Assembly (NCBI GenBank): GCA_945889235.1
Contig: CAMDBK010000041.1
Location: forward strand, 1-15,062
Direction: 5' to 3'
DNA: 15,062 nt
DNA from: Chitinophaga pinensis
Lineage (GTDB): Bacteria; Bacteroidota; Bacteroidia; SXHM01
The notes below the pieces were generated by a model, which was not told the DNA's origin, did no database searches, and saw only the letters and a program-made list of their open reading frames with translations. Shown in pieces: positions 1 through 5,747 of the stretch. Both the position numbers and the translations under genes were made by a program. Every line of letters starts with the position of its first letter. Within the stretch, counting starts at the first letter, position 1.

Positions 1-817
1 TGGGAACGCCCAAACGCTGGCTATTTCCAAGCACCACATCAGCGCCCCATTCACCCGGAGGAGTCAACAAAACCAAACTTAATAAGTCAGAAGCAACTGC
101 CACTTTAATTCCTTTTGCATGTGCAGTCTCAGTAAATGTTTTGTAATCATTTACTGAACCATCAGCGGCAGGATATTGCAACAAAGCACCAAACACATTT
201 TCATTGAAACTGAAATTATTTTCATCGCCAACAATCAATTCAATTCCCAACGGTTTGCTGCGTGTACGCAACACATCAATGGTTTGCGGAAATGTATTTG
301 CAGAAACAAAAAACGCTTTTGCATTTCGCTGCATTACCTCTTTTTCGCGGGTGTTGTAAAACATAATCATCGCTTCAGCCGCAGCTGTGGCCTCATCCAG
401 CAATGATGCATTGGCAAGAGGCAAACCTGTTAAATCAATAACCATGGTTTGGAAATTAAGCAAGGCTTCTAATCTTCCTTGCGCAATTTCTGCCTGATAA
501 GGTGTGTATGCAGTATACCAGCCCGGATTTTCCAAAACGTTTCTGCGGATAGCGGCAGGAATTATGGTGTTGTAATAGCCTTGTCCGATGTAGGTTTTAA
601 AAACTTTATTTTTTCCTCCTACTTCATTAATGTGCGCAGCATAATCATACTCGCTCATTGGAGCGGGTAAATTCAACGCTTTTTTCAGGCGTATGCCTGC
701 CGGAATGGTTTCGCTGATAAGCGTTTCAAGTGAATCAACACCAATTACCGAAAGCATTTTATCGGTGTCGGTTTTACGGGGTCCGGTGTGGCGGTAAAAG
801 AAAGAATCCTGAGTCAT
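1..817 (-). CDS. gcvP: Glycine dehydrogenase (decarboxylating), P-protein of the glycine cleavage system, N-terminal part
   Basis: This is the pyridoxal-phosphate P-protein, which decarboxylates glycine and passes the aminomethyl group to the lipoyl H-protein. Translating the minus strand from the ATG at 817 gives 272 uninterrupted codons, after which the gene leaves the window. The protein starts MTQDSFFYRHTGPR. It continues with features typical of the N-terminal half of P-protein: IGQGYYNTIIPAAIRRNVLENP is represented by IGQGYYNT followed by NPGWYTAYTPYQAEIAQGRL, then NFQTMVIDLTGLPLANASLL and DEATAAAEAM. The last residues, GNSQRLGVP, match the family stretch just before the conserved GGPHA. 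The family is about 950 residues as a single chain; whether this one is fused or split into gcvPA/gcvPB cannot be seen, but the 'FxxRHIG'-like start favours the long form. A clear promoter lies 32 to 61 bp upstream, so it is probably transcribed separately from the polymerase gene. Confidence 0.95.
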   Translation of the reverse strand, partial: MTQDSFFYRHTGPRKTDTDKMLSVIGVDSLETLISETIPAGIRLKKALNLPAPMSEYDYAAHINEVGGKNKVFKTYIGQGYYNTIIPAAIRRNVLENPGWYTAYTPYQAEIAQGRLEALLNFQTMVIDLTGLPLANASLLDEATAAAEAMIMFYNTREKEVMQRNAKAFFVSANTFPQTIDVLRTRSKPLGIELIVGDENNFSFNENVFGALLQYPAADGSVNDYKTFTETAHAKGIKVAVASDLLSLVLLTPPGEWGADVVLGNSQRLGVP

Positions 818-848
818 TATTTTGATTTTATTTTTTTAAAAAACGTGG

Positions 849-878
849 CAAAGATATAGTTTAGTTTACTTGAACAAT
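849..878 (-). promoter_or_regulatory. Bacteroidota-type promoter of gcvP
   Basis: On the minus strand a perfect -7 box TATCTTTG lies at 856-849 (consensus TAnnTTTG). A -33 element ATTG lies at 878-875, and the 18-bp spacer falls in the usual range for the phylum's primary sigma factor. The predicted transcription start is near 843, giving a leader of roughly 25 nt before the ATG at 817. The assignment rests on motif match only. Confidence 0.6.
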
Positions 879-923
879 TAACAGGGAAAAGTGTTTTTCA
901 ACAGGGTGTGTGAATGATATTTT

Positions 924-2189
924 TTACAACACACTTGGCTCACTTTTATCATACATATCCTTCACCGAACCGAAACCGATTACATCACTCATAATGCTAT
1001 CGTCATTCAGTTCTATTGCTTTCAGCAGTTTATCGTAACCGAATTTGTCTTTCACGTTGTAAACGGTTTGGCGTAGTTTATCCTGTTTCACAGTGTCTTC
1101 AAATAAATCAAGCACCAGCGCATCGGCAGGAACAAATTTAGAAACAGTTACTCCCATAGCAGAAATATGTGTGTTAATAAGCGAATCAGAATGATGCGTT
1201 TCCCTGAATTTTTTCATCCTTACTTTTATCAGGTCTAATATTTTTGTGCCTTCCTGCACCGGGCTTCCCGCATGAATGCGGTCGCTCCACATTTTATTTT
1301 CTTCGTAATTAATAAACACACTTATGTCTTTTGCATAAACTCCTTGTCCCACCATTCGTTTTTCCAGCATCATGCACAACGAGACCAAAAGGTTTTCCAT
1401 CGTTTGAACATTTTGTCGCTGCGCTGCCGAAACCTGCCGCATGGCCTGCATGGTTTTGTATTCATGAAAATCAATATCCACTTCTTTGAAATTCAAACGC
1501 TGATGCCAGTAAATTCCAACAACACTGTGCAAGGCAGCACGCAACTGGTCAGCCGTTGCATAGCGTAATTCCAGCGGAGTTTTTATTCCTGCTTTTATGA
1601 GTTGTGCCGATAAACCTCCGGCAATTCCGGGCAAATCAGTCAACTGAAGTTTTGATAAAACGGCATCAATGTTTTCAGGAAAAATAGTAACCAGTCCATC
1701 AGGTTTTTGCAAATCAGTTGCAAGCTTTGCAAGAAAAGCGTTGGGGGCAAGACCTATGGAACATTTAAGCCAGTCACCCACTTCTTTTCGTATTCTTTGT
1801 TTTACTTCTTTTGCCAGTGCCAGCGGATTTTTGTAAATATGTTTGTACGTTGTTAAATCCACCATTGCTTCGTCAATGCTTTTTGGATAAACCTCTTCGC
1901 AATAGCTTCGCAAGATTTTCATAATGCCGATGTGATACTCGCGGTAGCGCGTGGGATTGGTTTCCAGCGGAACCAGCTCAGGGCAAAGTTGTATGGCTTC
2001 GTTCAGGCGCATACCGGTTTTTACGCCAAATTTTTTTGCTTCAATACTGGGTGCTATTACACATCCGTATTTTCCGGGATACACACAAACAGCAACCGGA
2101 CGACCGCGCAGATAATAATTTACCTGCTGCTCGCACGAAGCAAAAAAGCTGTTCATGTCAATGAACATGATGAGTGAATCGTCTGCCAT
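924..2189 (-). CDS. Y-family (translesion) DNA polymerase, DinB/UmuC-like
   Basis: This 421-residue protein is a Y-family polymerase, which copies damaged templates with low fidelity. The palm starts with FIDMNSFFA: D11 is the first metal-binding aspartate and F16 aligns with the steric-gate Phe13 of E. coli DinB. The second catalytic motif is SIDEAMVDLT, with D106 and E107. SIGLAPNAFLAKLATDLQKP at about 144-163 is the conserved palm/finger segment followed by the helix-hairpin-helix LPGIAGGLSAQLIKAGI near 186-202. The little-finger region ends with VLDLF (359-363), in the position of the beta-clamp binding QLxLF motif but lacking its Gln, then the usual KFGYDKLLKA. Wording of the motifs is intermediate between DinB and UmuC, so I give no symbol. 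No umuD-like gene or LexA box is seen beside it. The start codon lies only 11 nt beyond the T-tract of the preceding gene's terminator. Confidence 0.9.
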   Translation of the reverse strand: MADDSLIMFIDMNSFFASCEQQVNYYLRGRPVAVCVYPGKYGCVIAPSIEAKKFGVKTGMRLNEAIQLCPELVPLETNPTRYREYHIGIMKILRSYCEEVYPKSIDEAMVDLTTYKHIYKNPLALAKEVKQRIRKEVGDWLKCSIGLAPNAFLAKLATDLQKPDGLVTIFPENIDAVLSKLQLTDLPGIAGGLSAQLIKAGIKTPLELRYATADQLRAALHSVVGIYWHQRLNFKEVDIDFHEYKTMQAMRQVSAAQRQNVQTMENLLVSLCMMLEKRMVGQGVYAKDISVFINYEENKMWSDRIHAGSPVQEGTKILDLIKVRMKKFRETHHSDSLINTHISAMGVTVSKFVPADALVLDLFEDTVKQDKLRQTVYNVKDKFGYDKLLKAIELNDDSIMSDVIGFGSVKDMYDKSEPSVL

Positions 2190-2200
2190 TGGATTATTGC

Positions 2201-2237
2201 AAAAAAAAGAAGTCAGGCAAATTTACCTGACTTCTTT
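2201..2237 (-). terminator. Rho-independent terminator of the lipoprotein gene
   Basis: On the minus strand GAAGTCAGG (2234-2226) pairs perfectly with CCTGACTTC (2217-2209). The stem extends by three A-T pairs to 12 bp, around the 8-nt loop TAAATTTG. It is followed by a run of eight T (2208-2201). It lies 24 bp after the stop codon of the lipoprotein gene, a textbook intrinsic terminator. Its loop also reads as a perfect -7 promoter box for the next gene. Confidence 0.9.
2218..2225 (-). promoter_or_regulatory. Possible -7 box for the Y-family polymerase gene inside the terminator loop
   Basis: The terminator loop on the minus strand is TAAATTTG, matching TAnnTTTG exactly. A start 5 to 7 nt downstream would fall inside the terminator's second arm and give a leader of about 20 nt to the ATG at 2189. 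No good -33 TTTG is found 18 to 20 bp upstream (the region is AT-rich), so this may be chance. Confidence 0.25.
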
Positions 2238-2260
2238 CAATAAAATTATGTTGTGAATAA

Positions 2261-3226
2261 TTAGTAGCTCAACACAACATCATAATGATTGTTGCCATTG
2301 CTCCACTCCACTTTAAATCCGTAAGCGCAATTTAATGAAGATGGATTTCCATTCTGGTCAACACCAAGTGTTAGCGTGAAATCAGTATTGTCTACATGAT
2401 GCACAAGCTCTCCTGAATTAAAGCGCCATAAGCCGCAATAGGTATTTGAATTTACTGAAGTATTGTAATAGGTAGTAAATGGGCTTCCGAAACGATTAGT
2501 TCCCCATGAATCAACGGTGTTAAAGCCATTCAACGAAGTATCGCCATCAGCATCAAAAATAATTTGTTTAATGGAGGGACTTCCCGGAACTGTATTGTAA
2601 CTCCATTCGGTTGTTCTTGCACTATTCCAAACGGCTTGCTGGTTGTTGTCAAATGTTACATCTATATTAAATGCACGCTCCCTGTATTTAAATGAACTGG
2701 TGCTTAACGCAAAGCCCCACCAATCATTGCCGTTGATGTTTTCCAATGTTTTTACACCGTTGAACATGATGCTTTTGTTATCGCTCAATCGGGTAATTTT
2801 GTAATTAGTAAATGTTTCGGTAAGAACAGAACCCGCGTCTTTCCAATAATTACCACTGGTAAGCTGCACTTTAATCTGGCCGGAACGTGTAACCGAGGGA
2901 GAGAAACATGGAGTTAAACCGTCAAAATTGAAATAAAGAATTTTGTTGGCAATGTCGGTTGAGTCAATTGTACATCCGCAAAGTGGACTGGATAAAATAC
3001 TGGTTGCATCATCTGTTTTTCCGAAAGTTGGAATATCTTTCAGCGCATTATTGATGTCATTATCGGTTTGGTCAAGTTCCGATTTATATTCGTTGGCATC
3101 TTTGTTATGCTGCTCAATGTTTGCATCAAGCGTTGCGTTGTTCTTATTCCTGAAGCAGGAAGCGAATAGAATTGTTCCCGCAATACTGATGATTGCTAAG
3201 AATAAAATTGATTTATTTGTTTTCAT
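2261..3226 (-). CDS. Uncharacterised Bacteroidota lipoprotein
   Basis: I do not recognise a specific function. From the ATG at 3226 the product is 321 residues: a signal peptide MKTNKSILFLAIISIAGTIL ending in lipobox FASC, with C24 as the likely lipidated cysteine. A polar, probably helical segment of about 40 residues follows (DANIEQHNKDANEYKSELDQ), then a Cys-containing beta-rich body. The stretch LCGCTIDSTD..FDGLTPC..SVTRSGQIKVQLTSG..WKDAGSVLTETFTNYKI resembles, from memory, a widespread unnamed Bacteroidota lipoprotein repeat with an 'RSGkI' core and beta-strand repeats. An in-frame upstream ATG (3274) would add 16 residues before the signal peptide and is less likely. The residues after C24 (FRNKNN) do not resemble the acidic surface-export signal of Bacteroidota lipoproteins, so periplasmic location is possible. 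It ends with its own strong terminator and appears monocistronic. Confidence 0.75.
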   Translation of the reverse strand: MKTNKSILFLAIISIAGTILFASCFRNKNNATLDANIEQHNKDANEYKSELDQTDNDINNALKDIPTFGKTDDATSILSSPLCGCTIDSTDIANKILYFNFDGLTPCFSPSVTRSGQIKVQLTSGNYWKDAGSVLTETFTNYKITRLSDNKSIMFNGVKTLENINGNDWWGFALSTSSFKYRERAFNIDVTFDNNQQAVWNSARTTEWSYNTVPGSPSIKQIIFDADGDTSLNGFNTVDSWGTNRFGSPFTTYYNTSVNSNTYCGLWRFNSGELVHHVDNTDFTLTLGVDQNGNPSSLNCAYGFKVEWSNGNNHYDVVLSY

Positions 3227-3307
3227 TGGTTTATAATTTGGGGTTAAATGTAGAGCGTTTTTGGCAATTTCCATGCCATCAAGGGTATGATTTTTATCAA
3301 TGCCTCA

Positions 3308-3335
3308 CCCCAACCCTCTCCATAAGGAGATGGGG
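3308..3335. repeat. CCCCA/TGGGG intergenic hairpin of a common dispersed repeat type
   Basis: CCCCA (3308-3312) pairs with TGGGG (3331-3335), and TCTCC (3317-3321) pairs with GGAGA (3326-3330) around loop ATAA. The surrounding text, CTCACCCCAACCCTCTCC, is a wording I recall as a dispersed intergenic repeat in many bacterial genomes. It sits 3 bp past the cdd stop codon (minus-strand direction). It has no T-tract, so it is at most a weak transcript-end structure. Only one copy lies in the window. Confidence 0.5.
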
Positions 3336-3338
3336 CTG

Positions 3339-3833
3339 TCAGTGTGAGTGAATAATATTTTTACCTTCAAAACGCAACGGCAGCAGGCTTTCCACATTTT
3401 TCAGTTCCAGCACTTTTCCGGTTTCGCCCATGAGTAAAAAACGGATGGGCTTATTATAAAGCACTTCGTATTCTGAGATGGCCTGGCGGCAAGAACCGCA
3501 CGGAGCAACAGGATTTTCAACTTTTATATGCGATGATTTTGCTGTGATAGCTATTGTTTTTATTGGAACTCCGGGATAGTGCGATGAGGCTGCAAACACC
3601 GCAACCCGCTCGGCACACAACCCTGTGGGGTAGGCTGCATTTTCCTGGTTACTGCCTTTTACTACTACTCCGTTTTCAAGTAGCACCGCTGCGCCTACAC
3701 TAAAATTTGAATACGGTGCATACGCTGTAGTTGCAGCTTCATGCGCTTGCTGCATCAGGCTTTTGTCTTCGGCATTGAGTTCGTCAATGGAGTCGTATTC
3801 TAAATAATCTATGGTTAAAGTCAGTTTTTTCAT
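3339..3833 (-). CDS. cdd: Cytidine deaminase
   Basis: Zinc-dependent deaminase of cytidine and deoxycytidine to uridine and deoxyuridine in pyrimidine salvage. The 164-residue protein has the full active site: YAPYSNFSVGAA (38-49), the substrate-binding NQENAAYPTGLCAERVA with zinc ligand C73 and catalytic E75, and PCGSCRQ with zinc ligands C112 and C115. Cys as first ligand and the length indicate the small homotetrameric class, with a modest N-terminal extension of about 20 residues. It lies 56 bp downstream of ispF, the gap being filled by a REP-like inverted repeat. No promoter box is seen in the gap, so it is probably expressed from the porU/porV unit. From memory, cdd also neighbours porV in Flavobacterium johnsoniae. 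Confidence 0.95.
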   Translation of the reverse strand: MKKLTLTIDYLEYDSIDELNAEDKSLMQQAHEAATTAYAPYSNFSVGAAVLLENGVVVKGSNQENAAYPTGLCAERVAVFAASSHYPGVPIKTIAITAKSSHIKVENPVAPCGSCRQAISEYEVLYNKPIRFLLMGETGKVLELKNVESLLPLRFEGKNIIHSH

Positions 3834-3844
3834 GCCATTTTTTT

Positions 3845-3905
3845 GTCACACTGAGCGTAGTCGAAGTGTAAATTATTTTAGCCCCTCGACTACGCTCGGG
3901 GTGAC
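3845..3905. repeat. REP-like inverted pair of 25-bp palindromic repeats between ispF and cdd
   Basis: Two inverted 25-bp copies (3845-3869 and 3881-3905) flank an 11-bp AT-rich centre and match at 20 of 25 positions. Both contain GAGCGTAGTCGA. Each copy can also form its own small hairpin: CACT/AGTG in the left copy and CCCC/GGGG in the right. Four of the five differences between the copies are therefore compensatory base-pair changes. This resembles the dispersed 'GAGCGTAGTCGA' repeats I recall from Bacteroidota intergenic regions. The right copy extends into ispF and supplies its last codons and stop. There is no T-tract in the transcribed (minus) direction, so it is not a normal terminator. 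Confidence 0.75.
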
Positions 3906-4387
3906 ATTTTCTCAATCAATACCACACAATAAGCCGAAACACCTTCTTCGCGACCAACATAACCAAGTTTTTCGGTAGTGGTGGCTTTTATGGAAATATC
4001 TTCTTCACTAATTCCCATCACTAATGCCAGCGTGGTTTTCATTTCAGGAATGAAGGGATTTATTTTAGGCTGTTGTAAACAAATGGTGCTGTCTATATTT
4101 CCGATTGTAAATCCTTTTTCGCGGATAAGTTCTGTTACTTTTTTCAGTAAAATTTTGCTGTCTATTCCTTTGAACTCGCCCGATGTATCCGGAAAATGAA
4201 AACCAATATCGCGCAGGTTGGCTGCGCCTAAAAGTGCATCGCAGATAACGTGAATAAGCACATCGGCATCGCTGTGACCAAAAGCTCCGTGGGTATGGGG
4301 TATTTGTATTCCGCCCAGCCAAAAAGGGTGTCCTTCTCTTAGTTGGTGGACATCAAAACCAAAACCGGTGCGGATTTTACTCGGCAC
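3890..4387 (-). CDS. ispF: 2-C-methyl-D-erythritol 2,4-cyclodiphosphate synthase
   Basis: Fifth step of the non-mevalonate (MEP) isoprenoid pathway: it cyclises CDP-methylerythritol 2-phosphate with release of CMP. The 165-residue protein shows GFGFDVHQL with zinc ligands D12 and H14, then GHSDADVLIHVICDALLGAA with zinc ligand H46. DIGFHFPDTSGEFKGIDS forms the substrate-binding loop, and TTTEKLGYVGREEGVSAYCV is the C-terminal family motif. Its ATG overlaps the porV stop by 11 bp (4377-4387), implying translational coupling, so an essential housekeeping enzyme is tied to a secretion operon. The last residues (SPRA) and the stop codon are encoded by the adjacent REP-like repeat rather than by conserved ispF sequence. 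Confidence 0.97.
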   Translation of the reverse strand: MPSKIRTGFGFDVHQLREGHPFWLGGIQIPHTHGAFGHSDADVLIHVICDALLGAANLRDIGFHFPDTSGEFKGIDSKILLKKVTELIREKGFTIGNIDSTICLQQPKINPFIPEMKTTLALVMGISEEDISIKATTTEKLGYVGREEGVSAYCVVLIEKMSPRA

Positions 4388-5624
4388 TTCCTTCTTCTTT
4401 TTTCTTTGCTTTCACATTTGCAAAATCGAAAGTAAGAGTGAAACGTAGCGTGTTTTCAAGCGGGTGACGCTGCTGTGTTGGGATAAGGTAAGCAAAATCA
4501 AGACCGAATACATTGTATCTGATACCTGCGCCCATTGTAAAATATTTGCGGTTTCCTTTTGAGGCAGCCTCGTTAAAATAACCTGCACGAACCGAGAACA
4601 TTTTATTGTACCAGTATTCCATACCAAAAGAATAAGTCAATTCGCGCATTTCTTCTTTAAAACCTCCGGGTGCATCACCAAAAGATTGAATCATGCCTGC
4701 CGGAACACTTACACGAGGATTTTTTCCTGCCGAAATTTTGTAATAACCATTTCCGTCAGGGATAGGGTTTCCTGCTGAGTCACGTTCCAAAGTTGGAGGT
4801 GTTGGCACCAGCAATTTGTTAATATCAACCATTACCGATAACGAGTTGAATTCATCAAAATTTATTTTGTAAGAAGGACCAAGGCGCAGGTTAATTGGAA
4901 TAAAATCTTTTTCAGAAGTATTGGTGTACGAAACCTTGTTACCGATATTGGAAATGCAAATACCAAAAGCAAAATCAGATTTCATGTCGCCAATTTTTAT
5001 GTTGGGTTTTGTAATATAAAGACCTACATCACCTGCAACACATTGTGCAGCTTTGGTGGCAGCACCTTCCACGGCAATACCGCCTGTAAGATTTGAATTT
5101 GCATAACGCAGCGCAATACCCATTGAAACATAATCAGAAAGTTTTCTTGAATACGCCACATCAATTGCAAATTCATTTGGCCTGAAATTTCCGATTACAT
5201 TTCCTACGTTGTCGGTAAACGTAATATCACCCAACGAAAAATAGCGCATTGAAGCTGCAATAGTCTGTAGTTTTTTCTTACCAAATCTTCCGTAACCCGA
5301 AAGGTAGGCAAGGTTAATATCAGGAACTAATTTGCGAAGCCACGGTGTATAGGAAACTGCAAACCCCATGTCATTTTCAACAAAAGCAAGTTTACCCGGA
5401 TTCCAGTGGATTGAAGCTGCATCAGGTGCTGAGGCAACACCTACATCACCCATTGCTCCTGCTCTTGCATCGGGTGTAATAATCAAAAACGGAACTGCAG
5501 TAGTGATCGTATTTATTTGTATTGTATTTGCTGTTTGTGTCTGATTTTGCTGCGCAAGAATTTTCTGGCTTCCTGCGAAAAAGGTAAACGCAATCAGGGC
5601 TGTTAAAACAAGTTTATTTTTCAT
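4377..5624 (-). CDS. porV: Type IX secretion outer-membrane protein PorV (LptO)
   Basis: PorV is an outer-membrane beta-barrel of the FadL-like fold. It collects secreted cargo from the SprA translocon and delivers it to the PorU sortase. From the ATG at 5624 the protein has 415 residues with a signal peptide (MKNKLVLTALIAFTFFAGSQ, cleavage near ILAQ-QN). It then shows the family signature TAVPFLIITPDARAGAMGDV and GVASAPDAASIHWNPGKLAF, followed by SYTPWLRKLVPDINLAYLSG. The C-terminus alternates aromatic and polar residues like a barrel (GAGIRYNVFGLDFAYLIP..HPLENTLRFTLTFDF). A reading frame open to 5714 would add 30 residues ahead of the signal peptide and would span a perfect -7 promoter box, so the later start is chosen. 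It is 123 bp downstream of porU and overlaps ispF. Confidence 0.93.
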   Translation of the reverse strand: MKNKLVLTALIAFTFFAGSQKILAQQNQTQTANTIQINTITTAVPFLIITPDARAGAMGDVGVASAPDAASIHWNPGKLAFVENDMGFAVSYTPWLRKLVPDINLAYLSGYGRFGKKKLQTIAASMRYFSLGDITFTDNVGNVIGNFRPNEFAIDVAYSRKLSDYVSMGIALRYANSNLTGGIAVEGAATKAAQCVAGDVGLYITKPNIKIGDMKSDFAFGICISNIGNKVSYTNTSEKDFIPINLRLGPSYKINFDEFNSLSVMVDINKLLVPTPPTLERDSAGNPIPDGNGYYKISAGKNPRVSVPAGMIQSFGDAPGGFKEEMRELTYSFGMEYWYNKMFSVRAGYFNEAASKGNRKYFTMGAGIRYNVFGLDFAYLIPTQQRHPLENTLRFTLTFDFANVKAKKKEEGSAE

Positions 5625-5645
5625 CTGATTTTTTTGAAAGGGTTG

Positions 5646-5653
5646 CAAAGATA
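5646..5653 (-). promoter_or_regulatory. -7 promoter box upstream of porV
   Basis: TATCTTTG on the minus strand (5653-5646) matches TAnnTTTG exactly and is followed by GC, as at the gcvP and porU promoters. The predicted start near 5640 leaves a leader of about 16 nt to the ATG at 5624. No convincing -33 TTG is present at the usual spacing, so this is probably a secondary internal promoter within the porU-porV unit. Confidence 0.45.
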
Positions 5654-5747
5654 AATTTTTTTGGTTGAGAATGTTGGAAGGTTTTGAAAGTTGAGAAAGT
5701 TCTTGAGTTTGCATTAATTGTCTATTGATTTATTGTCTACTGTTTAC

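Noticed and set aside
880..907. Direct repeat of AACAGGG between gcvP and the polymerase gene
   Set aside because: Only 7 bp and two copies in AT-rich sequence; not distinguishable from chance, although it borders the gcvP -33 element.
3227..3274. In-frame 16-residue extension of the lipoprotein
   Set aside because: It would push the lipoprotein signal peptide inward; the ATG at 3226 places the lipobox Cys at a normal position 24.
3308..3335. Terminator for cdd
   Set aside because: The hairpin is bulged and lacks a T-tract in the direction of transcription; listed as a repeat instead.
5625..5714. In-frame 30-residue N-terminal extension of PorV
   Set aside because: It would precede a good signal peptide with a polar stretch and would span the TATCTTTG promoter box; the start at 5624 fits the family.
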